A DNA stretch of 64,000 nt, from contig JACPOC010000007.1 of assembly GCA_016185125.1 (NCBI GenBank), positions 49,985 to 113,984 on the forward strand. Reading direction: 5' to 3'. A program made the translations under genes and the position numbers. Shown piece by piece: positions 8,237 through 16,319 of this stretch. Each line of letters opens with the position of its first letter. Position 1 is the first letter of the stretch. The stretch comes from Bacteroidota bacterium (lineage in GTDB: Bacteria; Bacteroidota; Bacteroidia; B-17B0; Aurantibacillaceae). The notes under the pieces were generated by a model that was given only the letters and a program-made list of their open reading frames with translations, was not told the origin of the DNA and did no database searches.

Positions 8237-9443
8237 TGTAATGCTGTTTTTTGTACCTGTGAATTTAAAGGCGCAAACATCTCTATTCCTCGATAGTCTT
8301 TTGCGAACGAATATGTCAAATTTTGCACAGGTGTTTGCTAATCCTGATAAATTCAAAGTGCAGATTATTTACACTCAAATAAATCGTGATAAAAAAAATA
8401 AGCCTTTTTTTACCGAGTATACTTTAAATACATCTGATAAATATATTTATCCTGCAAGCACCGTTAAGCTTCCCGTTAGTTTAATTGCTTTAATGAAGCT
8501 TGAGGAGCTTAATATTAAACCTGCAACCATTATGATAACCGATAGTGCTTTTTATTGTCAGAAAAAAGTAACCAAGGATTCAACTGCAGAAAACGGTAAA
8601 CCAAGCATTGAAAATTATATAAAAAAAATGTTTTTGGTGAGTGATAATGTGGCCTGCGCCCGCGTATATGAATTTGTGGGGCATGATTACGCCCATCAAA
8701 AGCTAAAAGAAATGGGCTATAACAATATAAGATTATTTAATCGCTTAGATGGTCAATGTCCGGGAGACACCTCAAAAACAACTCCTCCTGTTTATTTTTT
8801 AAACGAGAATAATGATACTATTTATAAACAAGCTTTAACTCTGCCAAATGAAAAGTTTAAACATCCCATTAGTAATTCTAAAATAGGAAAAATTAAAATG
8901 GCTAATAACCAATTTGTTTCCAAGGATTTTTCGACTCATAATTATTTAACACCAACTGATCTACATTCCATAATGAAAAAGCTTGTTTTTAATGAATATT
9001 TGGGAAAGCATGAAAAAATTAAACTTAGTAATGCCGGCAGACTATTTATGTTAAGATACCTCGGGCTTTATCCTAAGGAAAGTATGTTTCCGAAATATGA
9101 TAAAAAAATATATTATGATTCTTATAAAAAATATTTTTTATATGGAAGCTCAGTAGCTACAATAAAACAGGATAGTATTCGTATTTTTAATATCGTGGGC
9201 AGGGCTTACGGCTTTTTGATTGACTGCGCTTACATTGTAGATTTTAAAAATAATATTGAATATTTATTGACCGCCTGCATTTATGTAAATGAAAAAAATA
9301 CGTTCGGGAGCGGTAAATATGAGTATGATAAGTTAGGCTTACCCTTTTTAAAAGAACTTAGTTGGAGTTTGTATAACTTTGAAAGGACAAGGCTCAAAGA
9401 TTTTGCTCCTAATCTAAGTGAATTTAAAGAGTTACTCCGGTAA
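8214..9443 (+). CDS. Secreted class A beta-lactamase-like serine hydrolase
   Basis: 409 aa with a signal peptide (MHLLLRISVMLFFVPVNLKAQ). The fold shows the SxxK motif S82-T-V-K85 (PASTVKLPV) and SDN at 143-145 (LVSDNVACARVYE), the two N-terminal signatures of class A beta-lactamases and related penicillin-recognising enzymes. The third box, normally KTG, is read as VGRAYG near residues 330-336, so the canonical Lys-Thr-Gly is missing. The chain is about 110 residues longer than a standard class A enzyme. I infer a periplasmic acyl-enzyme hydrolase, but beta-lactamase activity should not be assumed. It overlaps the permease by 23 bp, so translational coupling is likely. Confidence 0.75.
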   Translation: MHLLLRISVMLFFVPVNLKAQTSLFLDSLLRTNMSNFAQVFANPDKFKVQIIYTQINRDKKNKPFFTEYTLNTSDKYIYPASTVKLPVSLIALMKLEELNIKPATIMITDSAFYCQKKVTKDSTAENGKPSIENYIKKMFLVSDNVACARVYEFVGHDYAHQKLKEMGYNNIRLFNRLDGQCPGDTSKTTPPVYFLNENNDTIYKQALTLPNEKFKHPISNSKIGKIKMANNQFVSKDFSTHNYLTPTDLHSIMKKLVFNEYLGKHEKIKLSNAGRLFMLRYLGLYPKESMFPKYDKKIYYDSYKKYFLYGSSVATIKQDSIRIFNIVGRAYGFLIDCAYIVDFKNNIEYLLTACIYVNEKNTFGSGKYEYDKLGLPFLKELSWSLYNFERTRLKDFAPNLSEFKELLR

Positions 9444-9463
9444 ATTGATGTAGAAGGGAGTAT

Positions 9464-10372
9464 TTAAAAATAAATCATTCCTAAGCTCCCGCAGATTCCC
9501 TTCACAAGCATTAGCCCGTCCACCACAATTAAATAATAGAGGAGCGAACGTTTTAAATGCAGTGAATAAGCCGTAAGTAAAACTAAAACAAAGGGTACTA
9601 CATTTAACAAAATCTTTATTGGATGAAAGTTTTGATGGTGACCATACCATACAAAAGTACCAAGTCCTATAATGCAAAGCGGAAGAATGATAAATAAAAT
9701 TGTGTTTCTTAAACCGAACTTTACGGCGAATGTATGGAGGTTTAATTCTGAATCCGAAACATAATCCTTAATGTCAAACATAATACACAATACAGAAACG
9801 AACATGAAATTTTTCAGAAATAATAATGAACTGAGGACGGTTATTTCAAACGAATTATTTTTTTCAAGCGAATAAAAAATTAACGGATAAATTGTTACTA
9901 AGCCCGCCCAGGCAAATCCAATTATAAAAGGTTTCAGCCATCCAATATTTCTTAAGCTGTATCGTGTTCCGCTTACACCATAATATAACAGGCCTACTAA
10001 AGGAAATAAAATAATCAAAAAAAATTGCAAAGGTTTTATAGAAAATAATGAACTCCAATGATGTTGGATAAAAACTATTCCGTATACTATTGCCAAAAAA
10101 GACAAAAGTGCCTGACTTGTAAGCACTACTATTTTATTCTTCTTGTACCACAGCGTTCTTTCATTGACACTATTAGCGGATGTTTCTGAAATATAGGCCC
10201 ATGAGTAAAACACCACGGTGATACAAAATACTGTAATAAAATAAAAAGGGTTGTGTAATGGTAGATGTTGTTGTAGCATTGCTTCTATACTTAGTGCAAT
10301 AGCGCATACACCGTAAAAATAATTTCCGTAGAAAATAAATTTGGTTACAGGATTATTATAGAAAGCGGACAT
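9464..10372 (-). CDS. UbiA-like membrane protein, possible prenyltransferase
   Basis: 302 aa, about nine membrane helices. The sequence CIMFDIKDYVSDSELNLHTFAVKFG fits the second Asp-rich motif and following loop of UbiA prenyltransferases ('DxxDxxxD...T.a..fG'). The first motif (NDxxDxxxD) is not visible: at its place is SETSANSVNERTLWYKKNK. Family members in Bacteroidota with this pattern are usually called UbiA-like without a known substrate, so catalysis is uncertain. It sits 47 bp behind the TonB receptor gene but has its own -7 box at 10394-10401, so it may be expressed independently of the iron-type operon. Confidence 0.65.
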   Translation of the reverse strand: MSAFYNNPVTKFIFYGNYFYGVCAIALSIEAMLQQHLPLHNPFYFITVFCITVVFYSWAYISETSANSVNERTLWYKKNKIVVLTSQALLSFLAIVYGIVFIQHHWSSLFSIKPLQFFLIILFPLVGLLYYGVSGTRYSLRNIGWLKPFIIGFAWAGLVTIYPLIFYSLEKNNSFEITVLSSLLFLKNFMFVSVLCIMFDIKDYVSDSELNLHTFAVKFGLRNTILFIILPLCIIGLGTFVWYGHHQNFHPIKILLNVVPFVLVLLTAYSLHLKRSLLYYLIVVDGLMLVKGICGSLGMIYF

Positions 10373-10393
10373 AGTAAACAGATTTGCTTACTG

Positions 10394-10401
10394 CAAATGT
10401 A
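10394..10401 (-). promoter_or_regulatory. Promoter -7 box (TACATTTG) for the UbiA-like gene
   Basis: Exact TAnnTTTG match on the reverse strand, 21 nt before the ATG, inside the short gap behind the TonB receptor gene. Confidence 0.5.
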
Positions 10402-10419
10402 AGATGTTTAAGCAATTTT

Positions 10420-12639
10420 TTAGAACTTAAATTGTACTGTTAAGTATATGTTTACAGGATCAGCAGGTAAAATTCCGGGTCCCGGAAAACCTTCTGTTCT
10501 TCTTGTGAAATAAACAGAGTTGGTGGCATTGTTAAGGCCGGTAAAAATACCAATGAACTTGTAGGTATAGCCTGCAGAAAAATCGACTACACTGTATGCC
10601 GGAATAATTCCATATATGGCTGAAGTTGAAGAGACGGCATTTGTAGCATCTGAAAACTGTTCTGACGTGTAAGCATATTGAGCTGTGATGCTGAATTTTT
10701 TGTAAGCGTATGTTATTCCTGTCCTAACGATCATATCAGGGACGTACTCAACTTTTTTTCCGGTATAAGCCGTTTGTTGTCCTCCAGTATAAATTGCATT
10801 GAGGTAAGCGAAATTAATAAAAGTTGATAATTTGTGTTTTGAATTTTTATTAAAGAGCTTTACCCAATCTAGTTCAACAAATGCCTCTATGCCTAAATTT
10901 CTGCTATCACTTACATTGGTGCGGTAACGGATAATGTTATAGGAAATGGTATCTCTTGTCAGGATCATTCCAATTCTATCGTTATATTTTAATAAAAAAC
11001 CACTTACATCAAAATATAAAAGGTCTTTAAAAATTCCTCTAAATCCACCATCTGCAGTAAATCCTGTTTCATCCTTCAGGTTGGGATCTACGGCGTAATT
11101 TGGGTTGTTAACGCGCATATCATTAAAATTAATTGAGCGGTAATTCTGACTGAAGTTGGCGTACCCTTCCAGCCAGTTGGTAATTTTTAATTGCGTTCCT
11201 ATTCCAGCCAACACAAAACTTCTTGTGTTAGAACGATTGTCTTGAACGCGCGTGTCCAATAAAATATTTCCTGCAAGATCGCGATTAATAAGCCGATAAT
11301 AGCCTTCAGACGATGTGGTAATGTTCTCAAAACGTATTCCCGGGGTAAGGTTCCAATTCTTTGTAAGCTGAAAAATATTTTCGGCAAACACCGCCACGTT
11401 AGATGACGGAAAAATGTAAGAAGAATTTTCAGGGTTATTCTCATTTAAAAAATTAAAGTTTGAGCCATCAGATTTATCAGCATCTCCTTGTTTGCGTTTA
11501 GTATTCCCTTTATAAACGCGCGCGCCCATTAAAAAATTACTTTGCTGCTTTAAAAAAGTGTACCTACGGAGTAAACGTATCTCCGAACCAAAGTTATTAT
11601 AAGTGTCCCTTAAAATGTTTCTATATTTTGATGTATCGTCTGTTCTATCGGGGCGGCCTAAATAGCCTAGTGCGTCGCGCCCCGCGGAGAGCCCAAATCC
11701 TAAAATGGTTAAGCGAGTTTTTTCATTTATTTTATAATCAACTGAAACTGAATATAGATTCCAGTTTACTTTAAACCAATTGCGGCTACGTGTACTCTTA
11801 ACAGGATCAGAATTAAATTGCGCATCGGTAAGTCCGCCGGGTTGCTGCGAAACATAATTTAAAAAAGTATACTCCCCTTTAATAAAGAGTTTTTCATTTA
11901 CCTGGTATTTTATACTGGCAAAGGCATTGTGCGAATTTATAGCGGAATTCGGACGCCAGCCATCATAATTTTTGTATTGGTAAAAAGTATTGTAGGAAAT
12001 TTTTTTAACTGTTCCTGAGAGTTGATTAAAGGAATTATAAAATCCGTATGAGCCGCCGGTTTGCCTGAAGTTGCCGGAAAATTTTTTCGATTTTGGTGCG
12101 TCGTTAAATTTGTAATTGATCATGCCGCCAAATTGTGTTCCATATTGCAGGCTCGCTGCCCCGCGTAATATTTCAATGCGTTCAATGGCTTCCGTTGGGG
12201 GAGTATAATAACTTTCAGGATAACCAAGTGCGTCGGCTGAAATATCGTAACCGTTTTGCCGCATATTAAAATTTGAAACCCGGTTAGGATTTAATCCTCT
12301 GCCGCCAATACCTATCTGAGTTCCTGAGCCATCGTTTTCGAAAATATTTATCCCTGCCACTTTAGAAAAAACCTGCCTGCTGTTATTAGCTGCAAGATTA
12401 GCGTTAAGGTCACCTACATAAATAGCTTCGGTTTTTTTACCTGCGTAAATAGCAGTGCCCTCCACGTTATTTAGCCTTGCGATACCAAATGAATTATCTT
12501 TTTTAACTGTTACTTCCACTTCATTCAGATCAATGTCTTTTTTTTTCTTTTTATTTATAGAATCAATGGTAAGTGAATCCGTTTGTGATTGACACAAAAA
12601 CGAAAAGAGAAAGAAAATATTAAACAGTATTACTTTCAT
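10420..12639 (-). CDS. TonB-dependent outer-membrane receptor (Fe-dicitrate/siderophore type)
   Basis: 739 aa. After a signal peptide (MKVILFNIFFLFSFLCQSQ) comes a plug domain with the motifs IGIGGRGLNPNRVSNFNMRQNG and EAIERIEILRGAASLQYGTQFGG, then a ~500-residue beta-barrel ending in the aromatic C-terminus YLTVQFKF. It has no N-terminal carboxypeptidase-like domain and is not SusC-like. I chose ATG at 12637-12639, whose A is shared with the stop of the upstream gene (TAATG), rather than a TTG six codons earlier; this gives tight coupling to the carboxylase homologue. With DUF4856 and imelysin-like lipoproteins upstream, iron or an iron chelate is the likely ligand, by inference from context. 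Confidence 0.93.
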   Translation of the reverse strand: MKVILFNIFFLFSFLCQSQTDSLTIDSINKKKKKDIDLNEVEVTVKKDNSFGIARLNNVEGTAIYAGKKTEAIYVGDLNANLAANNSRQVFSKVAGINIFENDGSGTQIGIGGRGLNPNRVSNFNMRQNGYDISADALGYPESYYTPPTEAIERIEILRGAASLQYGTQFGGMINYKFNDAPKSKKFSGNFRQTGGSYGFYNSFNQLSGTVKKISYNTFYQYKNYDGWRPNSAINSHNAFASIKYQVNEKLFIKGEYTFLNYVSQQPGGLTDAQFNSDPVKSTRSRNWFKVNWNLYSVSVDYKINEKTRLTILGFGLSAGRDALGYLGRPDRTDDTSKYRNILRDTYNNFGSEIRLLRRYTFLKQQSNFLMGARVYKGNTKRKQGDADKSDGSNFNFLNENNPENSSYIFPSSNVAVFAENIFQLTKNWNLTPGIRFENITTSSEGYYRLINRDLAGNILLDTRVQDNRSNTRSFVLAGIGTQLKITNWLEGYANFSQNYRSINFNDMRVNNPNYAVDPNLKDETGFTADGGFRGIFKDLLYFDVSGFLLKYNDRIGMILTRDTISYNIIRYRTNVSDSRNLGIEAFVELDWVKLFNKNSKHKLSTFINFAYLNAIYTGGQQTAYTGKKVEYVPDMIVRTGITYAYKKFSITAQYAYTSEQFSDATNAVSSTSAIYGIIPAYSVVDFSAGYTYKFIGIFTGLNNATNSVYFTRRTEGFPGPGILPADPVNIYLTVQFKF

Positions 12640-13985
12640 TAGTAACTTTTGACCCAAGTTTTACTTTTAAAGATTGAATTGCTTTGTTTACTTAAGTCAA
12701 CCGTATCATCAATAAATTGCCGCGAGCCTGACCCATTAATCGTAACATAACTCTGCGCTCTTACAATCGGATCGGTAAATCCTTTATGTTCATATTCTTT
12801 TTTGAGAAATTTGGCGTAATCAATCATCATGTCAGGTTGTGTGGCCATCATTTTTTCCTGCATATAGGTTAGGTAATGTTTATTATCTATTTCAATTTCT
12901 CTTTCTGATGTTTTATCTTTTACAAAAAAGAAAGCTGTTCCCGCTTTTTCCATTAACATCACGCGCCATGAAAAGCGGTACCCTTGTTCTGTCCAGAAAA
13001 GTTTGCCCGGATATAAAAGATACCTGAAAGGGAGCAGAAATTGAATTGCAAAGAAAATGACACAGGCAATTATTACAGGTTTGCCACAATTAAAAAGGGT
13101 TGTGGATTTGTTTTCTATTCGTGAATGCTTACACAAACGTTTGAGAATATTTAAAATTTTAATATGAAAATCTTCCCTGAAAAAAATGATGGTGATGGTG
13201 ATCATAATATATGGAAACATTCCAATGTTAAAGAAAAGGGAAGTGGCCAGGTGAAAGATCACTACAAAAAAATAAGCAATATTTACTGTTCGCTTATTAA
13301 ATAAAAAGAAGCCTATCAGCAGATCGTAAATACAGCCTATCCAGCAGAACAAAAAAGCAAGCCATTCTTTTTCCATTAAACCGCCAATAACAGGTAAATG
13401 AGAAAATGCGGGAAGCCAGATCTTAAGCGGTTGGGCTTCAAAGAGCCAGTCGTAATTGAGTTTAGCCACGCCCGCGAAAAAATACACGATGAACATTTGA
13501 AGTTGCAATACGAAAATGAACAGGCGCGGAACAAGCGTAACCTCTGTGTTTTTCAACAGCTTATTATCAATTGAAAAATTTGTGTTAGCGGGTAAATAAA
13601 TAAGTATGAATGAAATAATACTTACAAAATAGTAATGGTTAAGGTAATTGGTTTTGTCTATTAATTCTACATAAGTAAAAAGAACAAAAAATAAAATTGC
13701 GCTGATTCTGTAAAATGAACCAAGGATGATTCCAATGCTGGCAATTAAAAGTAAAGCGAAGACGATGTACATTCCAACTCCGCCAAAAGGTTTAACCCAT
13801 TCAAATCCATAATAAGGAAAAAACATTTTTGGCAAAATATACATGTTGTAAACCCAACCTTTTAGAATAAAACGACTAATAGATAAAAACATTAAAGCTC
13901 CAAAAGCTATTCTAAAAATAACTAGTGGAGCTATGTTAACAGGCTGCCTCAAATATGTGTGAAGGCTTTTAATCGCCATCGCCAT
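12639..13985 (-). CDS. Vitamin K-dependent gamma-carboxylase (VKGC/HTTM) homologue
   Basis: 448 aa: an HTTM membrane domain of several helices (about 18-275) and a hydrophilic C-terminal part (about 320-448). Several stretches match the animal gamma-glutamyl carboxylase as I remember it: DKTNYLNHYYF at 110-120 (human DKTSWNNHSYL, which holds the catalytic Lys218; here K111), FIVYFFAGVAKLNYDWL at ~165-181 (human FIVYFIAGVKKLDADW) and NIGMFPYIM (human SIGMFSYVM). The animal enzyme uses reduced vitamin K, O2 and CO2 to carboxylate glutamates; whether this one does is unknown. It overlaps the imelysin gene by 17 bp and shares the TAATG with the TonB receptor, so it belongs to that operon. The family assignment is strong; the substrate is open. 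Confidence 0.85.
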   Translation of the reverse strand: MAMAIKSLHTYLRQPVNIAPLVIFRIAFGALMFLSISRFILKGWVYNMYILPKMFFPYYGFEWVKPFGGVGMYIVFALLLIASIGIILGSFYRISAILFFVLFTYVELIDKTNYLNHYYFVSIISFILIYLPANTNFSIDNKLLKNTEVTLVPRLFIFVLQLQMFIVYFFAGVAKLNYDWLFEAQPLKIWLPAFSHLPVIGGLMEKEWLAFLFCWIGCIYDLLIGFFLFNKRTVNIAYFFVVIFHLATSLFFNIGMFPYIMITITIIFFREDFHIKILNILKRLCKHSRIENKSTTLFNCGKPVIIACVIFFAIQFLLPFRYLLYPGKLFWTEQGYRFSWRVMLMEKAGTAFFFVKDKTSEREIEIDNKHYLTYMQEKMMATQPDMMIDYAKFLKKEYEHKGFTDPIVRAQSYVTINGSGSRQFIDDTVDLSKQSNSIFKSKTWVKSY

Positions 13986-15054
13986 CCTGGTAGGTAATAA
14001 TTACCCCCAGGCGTGAAGGCACATCTGTTTTAAGTAAAACCAATAATTTAACTATTTCTAAGTAAGCGGCGTCAACCTGCGAAGCGTTAGTAACAACAGC
14101 TGTAGAAAGTGGCCCTGTTATTGCGGTAAGTTTATTTCGGGCTGCATTAAATTGGTTATTAATTTGGGTAGTTAAAGGAACGCCGTTGTAATCTGCTTTT
14201 AAGTGATCGAGGTAATCATCAAAGCCCACGCCGTTTCCGCCTGAGTAAGTTTGTTGTATAAGAGTTAAGGTTTGAAGCGCGTATTCAATAGATTGCCCGC
14301 TATAATATGCTTCACATTTATCGGGAATAGCAATGCCAAGCGTTTTCTTTCCAAGCGGAGTTCCTATTTTTGCATTTTTTAAATAATCCAGTTCATAGTT
14401 CATCTGATTTATTAAAAAACCTATGGAACTGCCCACATCTGTACCAAGCGAATTAATGAAGGCAGTTCTATAAGATGAATTCCATGAATTGATAATTACA
14501 TTTATCTTAGTAAACATATTATTAAGAACAGCGCTTACATAAGCTTTTTGATTAGGGGAAGAATTAAACCCTGCAACAACTGAATTTTCGGTTCTGTTAT
14601 TCCCGAAGAAGAGGTATTCCAAGGCCGGAAAGCCTTTCGCATCAAGGTTTAAAGCTGCTTCAAGATCATAGGAATTTGATGCTATGTTTGTTTTTATCTG
14701 GGCGGAATCGGTTGGAAAAACATTGAAGTTCATCCTAACAATTACTGTTTCAGCCGGACCAAATTCAAACAGATCTATTTTTTGATAATGTAAATACGCT
14801 GTTTGAAACTGTTGCTTAACGCGTTGAAAGTCGGTAATGGCATTGCTTGATTGGAATACATTATAGGCCGATATTAAACTATCAAGCGAAATTTTGAACG
14901 CATTGTAATTGGGCAGAATAATATTATCCGCCATATTGGTGAGCATAGCCTGCTTATCAAAAGCGGCTACAGGCTCAGGCTCGGGGTTTTTGTTCTTCTT
15001 TCCGCAACTTAAAAGCAGGAGAAAAACAGATGTTACAAGCAGTTTAAATTTCAT
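13969..15054 (-). CDS. Imelysin-like lipoprotein
   Basis: 361 aa lipoprotein: signal peptide with lipobox LLLLSC, then the spacer GKKNKNPEPEPVA. The all-helical imelysin fold is indicated by the N-terminal helix (NIILPNYNAFKISLDSL), the 'GPAETVIVRMNF' segment, GFPALEYLFFG at ~151-161 and the C-terminal helix of paired repeats. Classical imelysins have GxHxxE; here it reads GFPALE, with Pro in place of His, while the Glu is kept. Imelysin-like proteins are periplasmic or surface proteins of iron-uptake loci rather than proven peptidases. The gene follows the DUF4856 gene by 1 nt and overlaps the carboxylase gene. The C-terminus ends in an acidic QDGDGD. Confidence 0.87.
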   Translation of the reverse strand: MKFKLLVTSVFLLLLSCGKKNKNPEPEPVAAFDKQAMLTNMADNIILPNYNAFKISLDSLISAYNVFQSSNAITDFQRVKQQFQTAYLHYQKIDLFEFGPAETVIVRMNFNVFPTDSAQIKTNIASNSYDLEAALNLDAKGFPALEYLFFGNNRTENSVVAGFNSSPNQKAYVSAVLNNMFTKINVIINSWNSSYRTAFINSLGTDVGSSIGFLINQMNYELDYLKNAKIGTPLGKKTLGIAIPDKCEAYYSGQSIEYALQTLTLIQQTYSGGNGVGFDDYLDHLKADYNGVPLTTQINNQFNAARNKLTAITGPLSTAVVTNASQVDAAYLEIVKLLVLLKTDVPSRLGVIITYQDGDGD

Positions 15055-15055
15055 T

Positions 15056-16183
15056 TTATAAATTGTTTTTTACCGCGTCTAATCCGTAAATAGTACTTAG
15101 TTTATTTTTTATTAAATCAATATTGGCGCCGGTAATATTATAAAAGTTATTCCCTAAAAGATTTTCAATATCGGTTATTTCGGTGGCAGTTATCTTTTTT
15201 GTAGGATTACACTTGAAGTTAGTAATGAAGCCTTTTACCTCCGAAAGATTGTGGTTTCTAACGGCGTCATTGGTTAGATTTAATTTGGTAGAATTCAAAT
15301 AACTGATAATAGTTGAAGCAATTATAGTTTCCCAAGTATTACGAATAATACCAATCTGGGCATCACGCGTAGAATAATCTTTATTGCTTATGGCAGCTCT
15401 TCCTTTAAGGAAGGCGTTCATCATTGTACTGTTTGTAGATAAAATAGCATTTCTATCGTTACAATATTCACCCCAGAAACGAATATTAGTGTTATTGGTA
15501 GGAAAATTTAATGGAACGCCAAAATATCCAAAAGCTTCGTCCCACCCGTGTTCCATACTTGTTCCAGAACCTGGCACAATGGTTGTGTTATCTACCGAGT
15601 TTCCTGTTTTAGAGGGATCAAAATATACTCCAACTGCTTGATAATACATTAACGAGCCCATTAGCCCTTTTTCTATTACTTCCGCCCATTCGATCCCATT
15701 GGCATCAAATAACCATTTTTTGGTGGGATCAGTTGAGCTAACTATTACCCCAGGAGTTCCGTTACTGCCATTAACAGTTGATTGAGATGCGGCGGCTAAA
15801 TTATCCATATAAGTTTCAAACAAGGTTTGATCTGCTAAAAAAACCTTTGATTTAATATCCTTACCCGAAACATTTAAAGCGGAATTTGTAAACGCACTGT
15901 TTAAATTCGCATACATATCTTTGATTTTCTGGCTGTTTAAAGCAGTACCTGGGGTATTAGCTGTAGTTATATAAGTATTAATTTCATCCACCATATCCAG
16001 CCTCGTGGTTTGCCCGCTGTAATTTACATTAACAAAATTGTACTCTGTTGGTACTGTATAGGCCGGTGTAGTTGGCGGAGCAGGTTCCGGTTCGGGCGTA
16101 GTGTTTTTTTTGTCTTTTTTACAACCGGTTGCAGTTAATAATAGAACTATTGAAAAGGTTTGAAGGCAGGTTTTTAGTTTCAT
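15056..16183 (-). CDS. DUF4856 lipoprotein, first gene of the imelysin/TonB operon
   Basis: 375 aa. Signal peptide with lipobox LLTATGC (Cys21), a Lys-rich then Pro/Glu-rich linker, and a helical domain carrying the DUF4856 hallmark SMEHGWDEAFGYFGVP at ~207-222. The proteins of this family are encoded next to imelysin in many Bacteroidota and are thought to be an imelysin-related surface partner in iron uptake; no activity is proven. As the first gene of the minus-strand set (15056-16183 to 10420-12639) it is where regulation should act, but I found no exact TAnnTTTG box in the 136-bp upstream gap and no clear Fur box. Confidence 0.85.
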   Translation of the reverse strand: MKLKTCLQTFSIVLLLTATGCKKDKKNTTPEPEPAPPTTPAYTVPTEYNFVNVNYSGQTTRLDMVDEINTYITTANTPGTALNSQKIKDMYANLNSAFTNSALNVSGKDIKSKVFLADQTLFETYMDNLAAASQSTVNGSNGTPGVIVSSTDPTKKWLFDANGIEWAEVIEKGLMGSLMYYQAVGVYFDPSKTGNSVDNTTIVPGSGTSMEHGWDEAFGYFGVPLNFPTNNTNIRFWGEYCNDRNAILSTNSTMMNAFLKGRAAISNKDYSTRDAQIGIIRNTWETIIASTIISYLNSTKLNLTNDAVRNHNLSEVKGFITNFKCNPTKKITATEITDIENLLGNNFYNITGANIDLIKNKLSTIYGLDAVKNNL

Positions 16184-16319
16184 TTTTTTTTAGGGTTTTT
16201 TAATTATTTTACAAAGTTCTTATTTAGACGGATTCTATACAATACCTAAAAAAAGGTATTTTTAAAATTTTTAAGATTTGCAAAACCGGAAAAAATTTCG
16301 TATCTTTAATATATAGGGT

